36,718 bases of DNA. Source: an uncultured Myxococcales bacterium (GTDB lineage Bacteria > Myxococcota_A > Polyangia > Palsa-1104 > JAEUJZ01). The notes below the pieces were generated by a model. The model was not told where the DNA came from. It was given only the letters and a program-made list of their open reading frames with translations, and searched no databases. The stretch covers positions 1 through 36,718 of the forward strand of contig CALMML010000382.1 in NCBI GenBank assembly GCA_937868485.1. The letters run 5' to 3'. Shown here piece after piece: positions 6,679 through 13,894 of the stretch. The translations under genes were made by a program, and so were the position numbers. Position 1 is the stretch's first letter, and the number at the start of each line of letters is the position of its first letter.

Positions 6679-7494
6679 TTACTTGCCCGAGAACTGCGGC
6701 GGACGCTTCATCAAAAAGGCGCTGACGCCCTCGATGAAGTCTTGTGACTGAAGCAGCTTGAGCTGACCGCGCACTTCGTTTTCGAGCGCTGCGTCGAAGC
6801 TGCTGCCCAGTCCGGCGTAGAGCGCATGCTTGATTTCAGCCATCACCAGCGGCGGACCAGCGGCAATTCGCTCGGCAAACGCGAGTGCATCGGCTTCGGT
6901 TTCGACGATGCGGCTGAGCAGCCCGATGCGCTGCGACTCTTCCGCTTCGACGATGTCGCCGGTCAGCATCAGATCGAACGCGCGTCCGAGCCCCACCAGT
7001 CGAGGCAGCGTATAGGTTCCTCCACCGTCGGGCATCAGTCCGCGCTTGATGAAGATTTCGCCAAACCGCGCCCGCTTGGTGCCAATGCGAAGATCGCAGG
7101 CCAGCGCCAGATCACAGCCAAAGCCCGCAGCCACTCCGTCGAGGAATGCAATCACCGGCTTCGGCAGCGACGTCAGCGCCCGCACTGCTGCGTGAAAGTA
7201 GTTGCGCATCCGGTTTTCGGTCTGCGCGGCAAAGTCCGCCGTTCCTGCTTGCACCAGGCTCATCGCGGCTTTGAAGTCGAGTCCCGACGAAAATGCTTCG
7301 CCTTTGCCCGTCAGCACCACTGCTCGGATGTTGTCGTCGGTGCCGGCTGCTTGTACTTCGTTGATGATGGCTTGTAGAAGCTCCAGCGTCAGGCCGTTTT
7401 TGGTCTGAGGCCGGTTCATGGCCAAGATGCGGACTGCGCCTTGGGTGGAAACGAGCAGGTCGCTCGTCGGGGCTTGGCTTGGTTCGGTGCTCAT
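6679..7494 (-). CDS. Enoyl-CoA hydratase/isomerase family protein (crotonase fold)
   Basis: The 271-residue length and motifs are those of the crotonase superfamily, cytoplasmic enzymes acting on acyl-CoA thioesters. The oxyanion hole is formed by AFSSGLDF (67-74) and GVAAGFGCDLA (120-130). The two catalytic Glu of classical enoyl-CoA hydratase are not conserved: the Glu144 position is Asp128 and the Glu164 position is Phe148. Instead Asp156 in GLMPDGGGTYTLPRLVG matches the single acid of PaaG-like isomerases. It is more likely an isomerase or other crotonase than a beta-oxidation hydratase. The ATG overlaps the stop of the membrane-protein gene by ATGA, so it is the last gene of a kinase-transporter-crotonase operon. 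Confidence 0.88.
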   Translation of the reverse strand: MSTEPSQAPTSDLLVSTQGAVRILAMNRPQTKNGLTLELLQAIINEVQAAGTDDNIRAVVLTGKGEAFSSGLDFKAAMSLVQAGTADFAAQTENRMRNYFHAAVRALTSLPKPVIAFLDGVAAGFGCDLALACDLRIGTKRARFGEIFIKRGLMPDGGGTYTLPRLVGLGRAFDLMLTGDIVEAEESQRIGLLSRIVETEADALAFAERIAAGPPLVMAEIKHALYAGLGSSFDAALENEVRGQLKLLQSQDFIEGVSAFLMKRPPQFSGK

Positions 7495-8639
7495 GGTGTG
7501 GGCTTCTCGCTGCTGGATTCGGGGGCGGTTGCAGCGGCAGTTGGACTCGCTGCGCCTCGGTAAAACGTGGTGTTAGTGTAGGCGGCTTTGAGCCGAGGCC
7601 ACAAGGCTTTGAGCACAGCCGCAGCCGGAACCGCGAGGAGCAGTCCCGCGTACCCGAGCAAGCTGCCGCCGAGTGAGAGTGCGAAGATGACGCCCACCGC
7701 CGACAGGCCAATGCGACCTCCGACGGCACGCGGCGTAATCAGCAGTGCATCAAGAAGCTGAACCGCTCCAAACGTCGCCAGCACACCGAGGATTGGCGCG
7801 GCTCCTGCCGTCGAGACTTCGAGAAGCGCAACCAGCAGCGCCGACATCAGTCCAATCATGACTCCGACGTAGGGAACAAACGCGAGCAGTCCCGCCGTGC
7901 AGCCAATGACGATGGCGAGCGGAATGCCCGCGATCGACAGCCCAATCGAGTACAGCGCCGCTTGGATGATCATCACGGTCAGCTGTCCTCGCAGCCAGCT
8001 TCCCAGCGCGCTGTAGATGTCGTCCATGATCTCGACGACAAGCGGCTGATGGCGAGGCGGAATCAGCACCCGCAGGTTTTCTCCGATCGTCGGCATGTCC
8101 ATCAGAAACGACACGGTAAAGACCGGCACGAGCAGCGCGGCGACCAGGTACTTGAACAGGCCCGCGACGCTCAAAATCGCCGTCCCGAGCGCGTCAGAGA
8201 TCTGTCCCATCGCACCGCGCACCCAGTCGGTTAGCTGCGTCGTTAGAAGCTTCAGCCAGTCACCGATGCTGTTGGCTCGGTACTTGAACACCTTCCCGAG
8301 CAGCGGCAGCACCTTGCGGTCGATCAGTCCCTGATACGTCGGAAGCTGCGCCGAAAAGCGCTCGATTTCACCGCGCACCAGATACGGAATCGTCAGGCTG
8401 ACCGCCGTCATCAGCCCGAGCAGAATCAGCAGCATCACGCCAACGGCCAGCCAGCGAGGAACGCGACGCTCCTCCAGCGCAGCCACCGACGGATTGAGCA
8501 AAAATGCCAGCACCAGCGCCAGCGCCACCGGCGTCAGCACCAGCGACAGCCGAGACAGCACCGACCAGGAAATCACCAGCAGCAGCAGGTAACACAGCAC
8601 CCGAAAGAGCAGCAGGCTCAGGCGGCGATCATCGAGCAT
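7491..8639 (-). CDS. AI-2E family (PerM/YdiK-like) membrane protein
   Basis: The 382-residue polytopic protein matches the AI-2 exporter (UPF0118) superfamily in size and layout: two N-terminal helices (about 8-52, with the Pro of LAFLLNPSVAALEERRVPRW), a third helix (about 63-86), a long amphipathic segment (about 88-170), then a run of helices containing IPLAIVIGCTAGLLAFVPYVG and the conserved GGRIGLSAVGVIFALSLGG. Members export or import small solutes, AI-2 in one studied case; substrate cannot be inferred here. It starts 18 bases after the stop of the Ser/Thr kinase gene and overlaps the crotonase gene by ATGA, so it sits in the middle of a three-gene operon and could be a target of the kinase. 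Confidence 0.9.
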   Translation of the reverse strand: MLDDRRLSLLLFRVLCYLLLLVISWSVLSRLSLVLTPVALALVLAFLLNPSVAALEERRVPRWLAVGVMLLILLGLMTAVSLTIPYLVRGEIERFSAQLPTYQGLIDRKVLPLLGKVFKYRANSIGDWLKLLTTQLTDWVRGAMGQISDALGTAILSVAGLFKYLVAALLVPVFTVSFLMDMPTIGENLRVLIPPRHQPLVVEIMDDIYSALGSWLRGQLTVMIIQAALYSIGLSIAGIPLAIVIGCTAGLLAFVPYVGVMIGLMSALLVALLEVSTAGAAPILGVLATFGAVQLLDALLITPRAVGGRIGLSAVGVIFALSLGGSLLGYAGLLLAVPAAAVLKALWPRLKAAYTNTTFYRGAASPTAAATAPESSSEKPTP

Positions 8640-8657
8640 AGGGACGGCCTCAGTCGG

Positions 8658-9719
8658 CTAGAGCAAGAACATGTAGATGGCGACGGCAATGGCACACGTA
8701 AAGACAAACACTGCGGCGGCCAGCAGGATCGTAAAGAGCTGCTGCCGTTTCTGAAGCTTCTTTTCCATCGCCGCTTGGTTGATCACGGCGGTGCGTACCG
8801 CTTCATCGAGTCGGCCCGTCGCGGCATACGGATCGACGAAGACTTCAGGCAGCTTGGGCGGCGGCGCGCCGTCTTTGATGCTGCGCAGGCTCTGCATCAG
8901 CAAATCGGCGCGTGGTCGTCGCTGCGGTTCTTTGGAAAGCAGCCGATCGAACAGCTCCGTCAGCGCGGGCGGCACACCTTGAAGCTGCGGCGCGGGCTGG
9001 GTGGTGTGTGCGACGGCCAGCTCGGCGAACGTGCGACCGCTAAACGGCAAGTGTCCCGACAGAAGCTCGAAGCCGAGTACACCCAGCGCATAGATATCCG
9101 ACGGAGGTCCGAGGTTGCTTTCTCCGCGAAACTGCTCGGGCGACATGTACGCCGGGGTGCCAAGCAGTGCGCCCGTCATCGTGAGCTTTTCCGCCGCATC
9201 CAAGAACTTGGCGACGCCGAAGTCGAGCACGACCGGATAGTTTGGATTGCCGTTGCGCTCGATGATCTGGATGTTTTCAGGCTTGAGATCGCGATGAACC
9301 ACGCCCGCTCGATGTGCTGCCGACAGCGCGTCCGCGATGCTGATCAGCACTTGCATCGAGATTTCGTAGCCGATCGCGCCTTCTTCTTGTCGATCGCGCA
9401 GGCTCTTACCGGGCAGATATTCCATCGCGATGAACGGAACACCGTCGTCCAGCTCACCGTGCAGAAACACCCGCGCGACGTGAGGATGATCGATCTTCTG
9501 CGTCACCAGCGACTCGCGCCGGAAGCGCTCGACGACCTCGGGCACCTTGGCCCACTGCGTGTGCAAGACCTTGATGACCGCCTCTCGCTGTCCCGCCGTG
9601 GCCTGTGGGTCCAGAGACTCCGCCAAGTAGACATCGCCGAAGGTGCCGCGACCCAAGCTCTTTAACAGCTTGAACCGGCCCTTGCTAATCGTCTCACCAA
9701 CACGCGCTGCTTCACTCAT
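8658..9719 (-). CDS. Ser/Thr protein kinase with C-terminal membrane anchor
   Basis: This 353-residue Hanks-type kinase keeps every catalytic element: glycine loop GRGTFG (23-28), Lys50 in VIKVLH, HRDLKPEN with Asp144 and Asn149, DFG at 166-168, and GTPAYMSPEQ in the activation segment. The kinase domain ends near 275; a short juxtamembrane linker and one helix (about 328-350) follow, ending almost at the C-terminus, so there is no external sensor domain. I chose the ATG at 9719 because the kinase fold begins 16 residues later; an open frame upstream to 9923 runs into the neighbouring gene. It is the first gene of an operon with the AI-2E-type membrane protein and the crotonase. Confidence 0.95.
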   Translation of the reverse strand: MSEAARVGETISKGRFKLLKSLGRGTFGDVYLAESLDPQATAGQREAVIKVLHTQWAKVPEVVERFRRESLVTQKIDHPHVARVFLHGELDDGVPFIAMEYLPGKSLRDRQEEGAIGYEISMQVLISIADALSAAHRAGVVHRDLKPENIQIIERNGNPNYPVVLDFGVAKFLDAAEKLTMTGALLGTPAYMSPEQFRGESNLGPPSDIYALGVLGFELLSGHLPFSGRTFAELAVAHTTQPAPQLQGVPPALTELFDRLLSKEPQRRPRADLLMQSLRSIKDGAPPPKLPEVFVDPYAATGRLDEAVRTAVINQAAMEKKLQKRQQLFTILLAAAVFVFTCAIAVAIYMFLL

Positions 9720-9777
9720 CGAACCTGTCGCAGGGTAGCACGTCTTCGGTTTTGCATAAACCGCTCTGATGTTCTGC

Positions 9778-10149
9778 TTATGCGGGCGGCGACTCGTAAC
9801 AAGCGCTCGCTTTGAACACGCGGCCTTCGGAATCCAGCCAAAAGGACTCGGCCACCACACCGCGATGTCCGCGATAGACCAGCGTGATGGCATCGACCCC
9901 TGAAAGCACATGCAGCAGGTCAAAGTGTAGGTTGGGAATCAGCGCCAGACCTTTGGACCAGTACGCGCGCACGGACTCTTTTCCGTGAAGCTGGCCGCTC
10001 GGCACGCCAGCAATCTTGACAATCAGCGGCGACGAGAACTCAAAGTCCTCACGGTAGTGACAAAGGATCGCGTCAAGATCGTGAGCATTCCAGGCTGCGA
10101 TCCAGCTCTGCGCAAACGTGAGCGCTGCATCCGATGTGATCGTTGGCAT
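9778..10149 (-). CDS. SnoaL-like / NTF2-fold protein
   Basis: The 123-residue protein has the hallmark start of the SnoaL/ketosteroid-isomerase-like group: AQSWIAAWNAHDLDAIL, then HYREDFEFSSPL, and later KESVRAYWSKGLALIPNLHF. These small cone-shaped barrels are enzymes or binding proteins for small hydrophobic ligands; no specific catalytic pair can be assigned. It lies 58 bases upstream of the kinase operon on the same strand and may be cotranscribed with it. It diverges from alkB across an 87-base gap that holds a perfect inverted repeat. Confidence 0.85.
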   Translation of the reverse strand: MPTITSDAALTFAQSWIAAWNAHDLDAILCHYREDFEFSSPLIVKIAGVPSGQLHGKESVRAYWSKGLALIPNLHFDLLHVLSGVDAITLVYRGHRGVVAESFWLDSEGRVFKASACYESPPA

Positions 10150-10153
10150 CTCG

Positions 10154-10178
10154 ACATCCTAACCAATCGATAGGATGT
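10154..10178. promoter_or_regulatory. Perfect 8-bp inverted repeat, candidate operator
   Basis: ACATCCTA (10154-10161) and TAGGATGT (10171-10178) are exact reverse complements separated by nine bases. The repeat lies just upstream of the SnoaL-like start (10149) and about 60 bases before the alkB ATG. Its position between divergent genes suggests a repressor or activator site. An RNA hairpin in a leader is the alternative. Confidence 0.5.
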
Positions 10179-10236
10179 GCTGCGCCACTTGTTGCGCGCG
10201 CTGTTCTTCGCGCACACTGGCAGAAGAAATCACGCG

Positions 10237-10926
10237 ATGACGCTTCCTTTGTTTCCTGATGAATGGGCGAAGTCCGGTTCCGATTCTGCGTCCGATTCTG
10301 AACGGGAAACAGAGTCCTTGGCCGACGGTGCGATGATTCTGCGAGGCCTTGCGTGTTCGGATCAGCTGCTGCTGTGGCGCGAGCTGTTGCACGTCATTTC
10401 GCAGGCTCCGCTTCGTCGCATGCTGACACCGGGAGGTCTTCCCTTTTCGGTCGACACCACAAGCTGCGGACAGGTTGGCTGGATCTCGGATCGCAGAGGC
10501 TATCGCTATGTGGATCGCGACCCGATTTCTGGAGCTGCGTGGCCTGCGCTTCCCGATTCCTTTTTGAAGCTTGCGACCGTCGCTGCGCAGCGTGCTGGAT
10601 TTCCGTCGTTTGTTCCCGATTCCTGTCTGATCAATCGCTATCAGTCAGGATCCAAGATGTCGCTTCATCAGGATCGAGATGAGCGTGATGTTGCGGCTCC
10701 GATTGTCTCTGTTTCCTTGGGACTGTCCGCCGTGTTTCTGTTTGGCGGACTGACCAAAGCAGACAAAGTGCACAGAGTCCGTCTGTATCACGGTGATGTG
10801 GTGGTCTTTGGGGGTCCGTCTCGTCTACGCTTTCACGGCATTTTACCACTTACGCTGCGCGACGAAAACGGACACTCCCTAACCGGCCCCTATCGGATCA
10901 ACCTGACGTTCCGTACGGCACGTTAG
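10237..10926 (+). CDS. alkB: AlkB-like 2-oxoglutarate/Fe(II)-dependent dioxygenase
   Basis: AlkB enzymes repair alkylated bases by oxidative demethylation. This 229-residue protein carries the AlkB core NRYQSGSKMSLHQDRDE with iron ligands His144 and Asp146, the third ligand His200 (RFHGILPL), and 2-oxoglutarate/substrate arginines Arg220 and Arg226 (RINLTFR). The His-to-His spacing of 56 residues equals that of E. coli AlkB. The first 35 residues are a variable acidic/Ser-rich extension. I chose the ATG at 10237; an in-frame GTG at 10177 lies inside the inverted repeat and adds no family-like sequence. It converges on an unrelated lipoprotein gene eight bases away. Confidence 0.95.
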   Translation: MTLPLFPDEWAKSGSDSASDSERETESLADGAMILRGLACSDQLLLWRELLHVISQAPLRRMLTPGGLPFSVDTTSCGQVGWISDRRGYRYVDRDPISGAAWPALPDSFLKLATVAAQRAGFPSFVPDSCLINRYQSGSKMSLHQDRDERDVAAPIVSVSLGLSAVFLFGGLTKADKVHRVRLYHGDVVVFGGPSRLRFHGILPLTLRDENGHSLTGPYRINLTFRTAR

Positions 10927-10934
10927 GAATCAGG

Positions 10935-11495
10935 TTAGTTCGGCCACGCACCCATTCGGACACAGTTTTCGACGTAGACTTTGCTGACGCGGGTGTCGTT
11001 GGGAATGTAGACCTGATTGATGGCAGATCGGTCGTACAGCATCATCATGCACTGTGCGCTCTGACCGGGTCCCACGACGTAGCGCGCACCGACTTTGAGC
11101 GAGCACGCGGTGAGCTGATTCAGATCGCTCCACTCTGGACAGATTGCGTTATCCGCGCGGTATTTTTCGACGGGTCCAGTCGGCTTAGAAAACGACCACC
11201 AGCGACCAAACTCGGTGTAGTCCTTGGCGGAATTCCACACGCGATACACGGTGACAGACTGCATCGCTTCCAGCACGCGACCCGCACACAGCTTGCCTTC
11301 TCCGCTCTTGCCGAGCGCTTCTTGAAGCAGCGCCGCATCGTCCACTTGGGTGGATCCTTCAGGGGACGAGTCAATGTATCCGGTACAGCTTTGTCCATCG
11401 AGCGGGCTGACGGGAAGTGGCTCCATCATTTCGCCGCCACAGCCACCCGCAACAGAGATCACCAAACAACCAAGGAACGAGAAGGCATTTTTCAT
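10935..11495 (-). CDS. Lipoprotein of unknown function
   Basis: The 186-residue product has a lipoprotein signal ending VAGGC (Cys19), followed by a flexible linker and a compact domain with several Cys (in DGQSCTGY, KLCAGRV, NAICPEW, TACSLK, AQCMMM, VENCV), so disulfides are likely. The pattern VYRVWN, GRWWSFSKPTG, NQVYIPND faintly recalls the Arg / aromatic-Ser / third-strand layout of ADP-ribosyltransferase folds, but no catalytic Glu stands in the expected third motif; I regard this as a weak lead only. No ribosome site is obvious before the ATG. It is a single-gene unit between alkB (convergent) and an AT-rich gap. Confidence 0.7.
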   Translation of the reverse strand: MKNAFSFLGCLVISVAGGCGGEMMEPLPVSPLDGQSCTGYIDSSPEGSTQVDDAALLQEALGKSGEGKLCAGRVLEAMQSVTVYRVWNSAKDYTEFGRWWSFSKPTGPVEKYRADNAICPEWSDLNQLTACSLKVGARYVVGPGQSAQCMMMLYDRSAINQVYIPNDTRVSKVYVENCVRMGAWPN

Positions 11496-11799
11496 GCGCG
11501 CATCGTTGAAGAGTCCATCCAGACTGTCAACAGCGCTGAAGATGAAAGTTCATTCGCAAAAAGAGGCATTTTATAGGACTCATATCTGTTGCTACATCGC
11601 GTGATGAATAAGAGTCATCAAAAATGCTTCATATGAAGGAACGGTCTGTATAGGAATTTATCGCACAAGTCGTTCCAGAACCGCGCTATGGTTCCGTAGG
11701 GGAATCAAACGGATCGAAGACGGGAATTGTAAGGGATGCTCGCTTGGTCGATAATTACAGGTTGGCGCAACGGGTTACAGCGTAGGAATCGGCTCTGAA
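11496..11799. other. AT-rich divergent intergenic region
   Basis: This 304-base gap is clearly AT-richer than its surroundings and has no credible gene. It holds GAACC-N7-GGTTC (11678-11694), a spaced GGAACG (11638-11643) / CGTTCC (11671-11676) pair, and a good sigma-70 promoter at 11727-11755 aimed at the PEGA kinase. I found no promoter match for the leftward lipoprotein gene. Confidence 0.6.
11727..11755 (+). promoter_or_regulatory. Candidate sigma-70 promoter of the PEGA kinase gene
   Basis: TTGTAA (11727-11732), a 17-base spacer and GATAAT (11750-11755) match the housekeeping pattern at four of six and five of six positions. Transcription would begin about 35-40 bases before the ATG at 11800. 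Confidence 0.6.
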
Positions 11800-13059
11800 A
11801 TGGAAGGCAAGCGACTCGGTAAGTACCGAATCCTGCGCGAGCTGGGGCGCGGCGGAATGGGTGTCGTGTACGAAGCAGAGCACGACCAAGTTCGTCATCG
11901 CGTGGCGATCAAGGTGATTGATCCACTGCTGGCGCGAAATCCAGAGCAAGCTGCGCGTGTCCGCGTCGAAGGAATTGCCGCAAACCTGCCTCGTCATCCG
12001 GGCATTGTGCAGGTGCTAGAGACCGATCATCTCGATGGCACTCCCTACATCGTGATGGAGCTGGTGTCGGGTCAGTCCCTGCGTGAGATCCTGCTTCACT
12101 GCGGTGGCCGGCTGGAAACGCAGCGCGTGATGCGGCTTGGCAAACAGCTGGCGGATGCGTTTGCCGCTGCGCATGACGTCGGCATCGTACACCGCGACGT
12201 CAAGCCGGAAAATGTCATGTTGACTGAGGACGCGGCGGTGGTGGCGGGAGAGCGGACCAAGGTGCTCGACTTTGGCATCGCGCTGGTTCCCAAAGATGCG
12301 CTGATGATCTCGCAGCAGTCGCTCGCGCATGAGAGTGATCCCGGCCAGTTTGCGGGGACGATTCCGTACATGGCTCCTGAGCAGCTTGATGCGCAGGGAT
12401 ACGGTGCGATCTCTGCGAAGACGGATGTCTATCAGCTTGGTGTGCTGCTGTATGAACTGCTGAGCGGAGAGACTCCGTTTTCGTACACGGGACAGCAAGG
12501 CTACGCGCTGATGATGTGTATCGTGCAGCAGGAACCCAAAGCGCTGACGGCGCTGCGTCCAGAGGTTCCGTGGGAACTGACCCAGCTGATTCATCGCATG
12601 CTGGCGAAAGATCCTGTTCAGCGTCCATCGATGCGTGAGGTTTTGTCTGCGCTGCGACAGATTGAGCCGAGTGGGTTTGGTCCGCTGCAAGAGGTCTCGC
12701 CAAGTCGGGTTGGACTGGAACTTAGTCGTCGCTCGCAGCTTCTGCTGGGCGTTCTGTGTTCGGTGCTGGCTTCTGCACTGGTGTGGTGGCTGTGGCCGGA
12801 TTCCCAAACGGTGACGTGGCACCTGGACAGCATTCCGTCCGGTGCAGACGTACTGAATCAGTCGGGACAGGTGCTCGGTAGGACGCCGTGGGAAGAGGTG
12901 AGAGCGCGCGATATCGGTCACAAAGAGCTGCGTGTTCGTCTGTCTGGATATCGAACAGAGGCACTCCTACTCGACTCTGGACGCGACTATCGGCGCAGCT
13001 TGCGGCTTACCAAGTCGGACGGAAGCTCGCCTGATAGTCCGCAATCGACAGCGAGATGA
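11800..13059 (+). CDS. Ser/Thr protein kinase with membrane helix and PEGA domain
   Basis: The 419-residue protein has a full kinase domain: GRGGMG (16-21), Lys38, HRDVKPEN with Asp133 and Asn138, DFG at 157-159, and GTIPYMAPEQ. A hydrophobic helix (about 313-333) crosses the membrane, placing the C-terminal PEGA-type beta domain (about 338-405: IPSGADVLNQSGQVLGRTPWEEV and ELRVRLSGYRTE) on the periplasmic side, where PEGA domains are thought to bind peptides or glycans. A typical envelope-sensing myxobacterial kinase. Its last 53 bases overlap, antisense, the end of the pyrophosphatase gene, so the Ser-rich C-terminal tail is encoded opposite ppa. Confidence 0.95.
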   Translation: MEGKRLGKYRILRELGRGGMGVVYEAEHDQVRHRVAIKVIDPLLARNPEQAARVRVEGIAANLPRHPGIVQVLETDHLDGTPYIVMELVSGQSLREILLHCGGRLETQRVMRLGKQLADAFAAAHDVGIVHRDVKPENVMLTEDAAVVAGERTKVLDFGIALVPKDALMISQQSLAHESDPGQFAGTIPYMAPEQLDAQGYGAISAKTDVYQLGVLLYELLSGETPFSYTGQQGYALMMCIVQQEPKALTALRPEVPWELTQLIHRMLAKDPVQRPSMREVLSALRQIEPSGFGPLQEVSPSRVGLELSRRSQLLLGVLCSVLASALVWWLWPDSQTVTWHLDSIPSGADVLNQSGQVLGRTPWEEVRARDIGHKELRVRLSGYRTEALLLDSGRDYRRSLRLTKSDGSSPDSPQSTAR

Positions 13060-13666
13060 TGTGACGTGCTTCATCGGCATCGTAGATGTCGGTGATCTCG
13101 ACGCGGCGAGCGGTCTGACTGGAACCATTTGGTGCAGGCATGTCCTTGTAGGTCAGAAAGTAGTGACGCAGTCTTTCGATCAAGCTGCGAGGACAATCTG
13201 CAATGTGTCGGAAGGCTCCGTACGCGGGATCATCACAGAGCACCGCGAGGATTTTGTCGTCCGCTTCGTTTCCATCAAACATCCGATAACCACCAATCGG
13301 ACGTGCGTGAACCAGGACTCCGCCGTGGTTGATGGTGCGCTCGCTCAGCACACAGATATCGAGCGGATCACCGTCGCCTACAATGCTGACGCGTGCGGTC
13401 TTCTGTGCGGCAAACTCTCCGCAGCGCTGGCCGCAGTACGTCTGTGGGATGAATCCGTACGGAGCCGGGCACTGTGACGAATATTTTTGCGGACGATCCA
13501 GTTTGAGGTGGCCGCTACGCTTATCTACCTCATACTTGACGGTGTCAGTTGGCACCATCTCGACGAACGCGGCGACAATGTCAGGCGCGCGCTCACCAGC
13601 AGAGATTCCGTGCCAGGGGTGAGCTTGATAGGGAACAACGGGGGTTGGGTGTTGGGGGTCGCTCAT
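13007..13666 (-). CDS. ppa: Inorganic pyrophosphatase, family I
   Basis: The enzyme hydrolyses pyrophosphate to phosphate with Mg2+ in the cytoplasm. The active site is intact by comparison with E. coli: Glu36, Lys44, Glu46, Arg58, Tyr70, the DGDPLD signature with Asp98, Asp100 and Asp103, then Asp131, Asp136, Lys138, and Tyr173-Lys174. At 219 residues it is longer than E. coli PPase: an N-terminal extension and about 18 extra residues between Tyr70 and the DGDPLD loop, containing Cys78 and Cys82. Its 3' end overlaps the kinase gene on the other strand by 53 bases. It diverges from the surface-protein operon with a 228-base gap. Confidence 0.95.
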   Translation of the reverse strand: MSDPQHPTPVVPYQAHPWHGISAGERAPDIVAAFVEMVPTDTVKYEVDKRSGHLKLDRPQKYSSQCPAPYGFIPQTYCGQRCGEFAAQKTARVSIVGDGDPLDICVLSERTINHGGVLVHARPIGGYRMFDGNEADDKILAVLCDDPAYGAFRHIADCPRSLIERLRHYFLTYKDMPAPNGSSQTARRVEITDIYDADEARHIISLSIADYQASFRPTW

Positions 13667-13733
13667 GCTCAGTTCTGTCTCAATAGGAATGAAGTGCGGA
13701 CAGGGGTCCGTGTCCCTTCCTTATCACATTTGG

Positions 13734-13768
13734 GAGCCCGAGGCTCTCTCGGAACGCTCGTCGAGCGT
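13734..13768. promoter_or_regulatory. Two inverted repeats between ppa and the surface operon
   Basis: GAGCC-CGA-GGCTC (13734-13746) is followed by ACGCTCG-T-CGAGCGT (13754-13768), a perfect 7-bp palindrome around one base. Both lie in the divergent promoter region, about 70-100 bases upstream of ppa and 130-160 bases upstream of the surface-protein gene. They could be operators; no clear promoter boxes were found beside them. Confidence 0.35.
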
Positions 13769-13894
13769 GCGTTGTGGCTCTGGCTCGGATGTCGAATTCG
13801 AAACAACAGTGGGGAAACAAGGACGTTTTTTGCTGAATTGTGCGACAGCACACCGTATCCTCAACTTCTCTCTTCCAAACAGGAGTACCGTTCC

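Noticed and set aside
9720-9923. N-terminal extension of the anchored kinase
   Set aside because: The 68 extra codons look non-coding and run into the SnoaL-like gene; the ATG at 9719 places the kinase domain normally.
11638-11676. GGAAC as a further ECF promoter
   Set aside because: No CGTC stands 16-17 bases downstream (the bases there are ATCG), so it does not match the pair found at 2005-2209.
13487-13894. Upstream extension of the surface protein
   Set aside because: It overlaps ppa on the opposite strand and would bury the signal peptide; the ATG at 13895 has AGGAG nine bases upstream.
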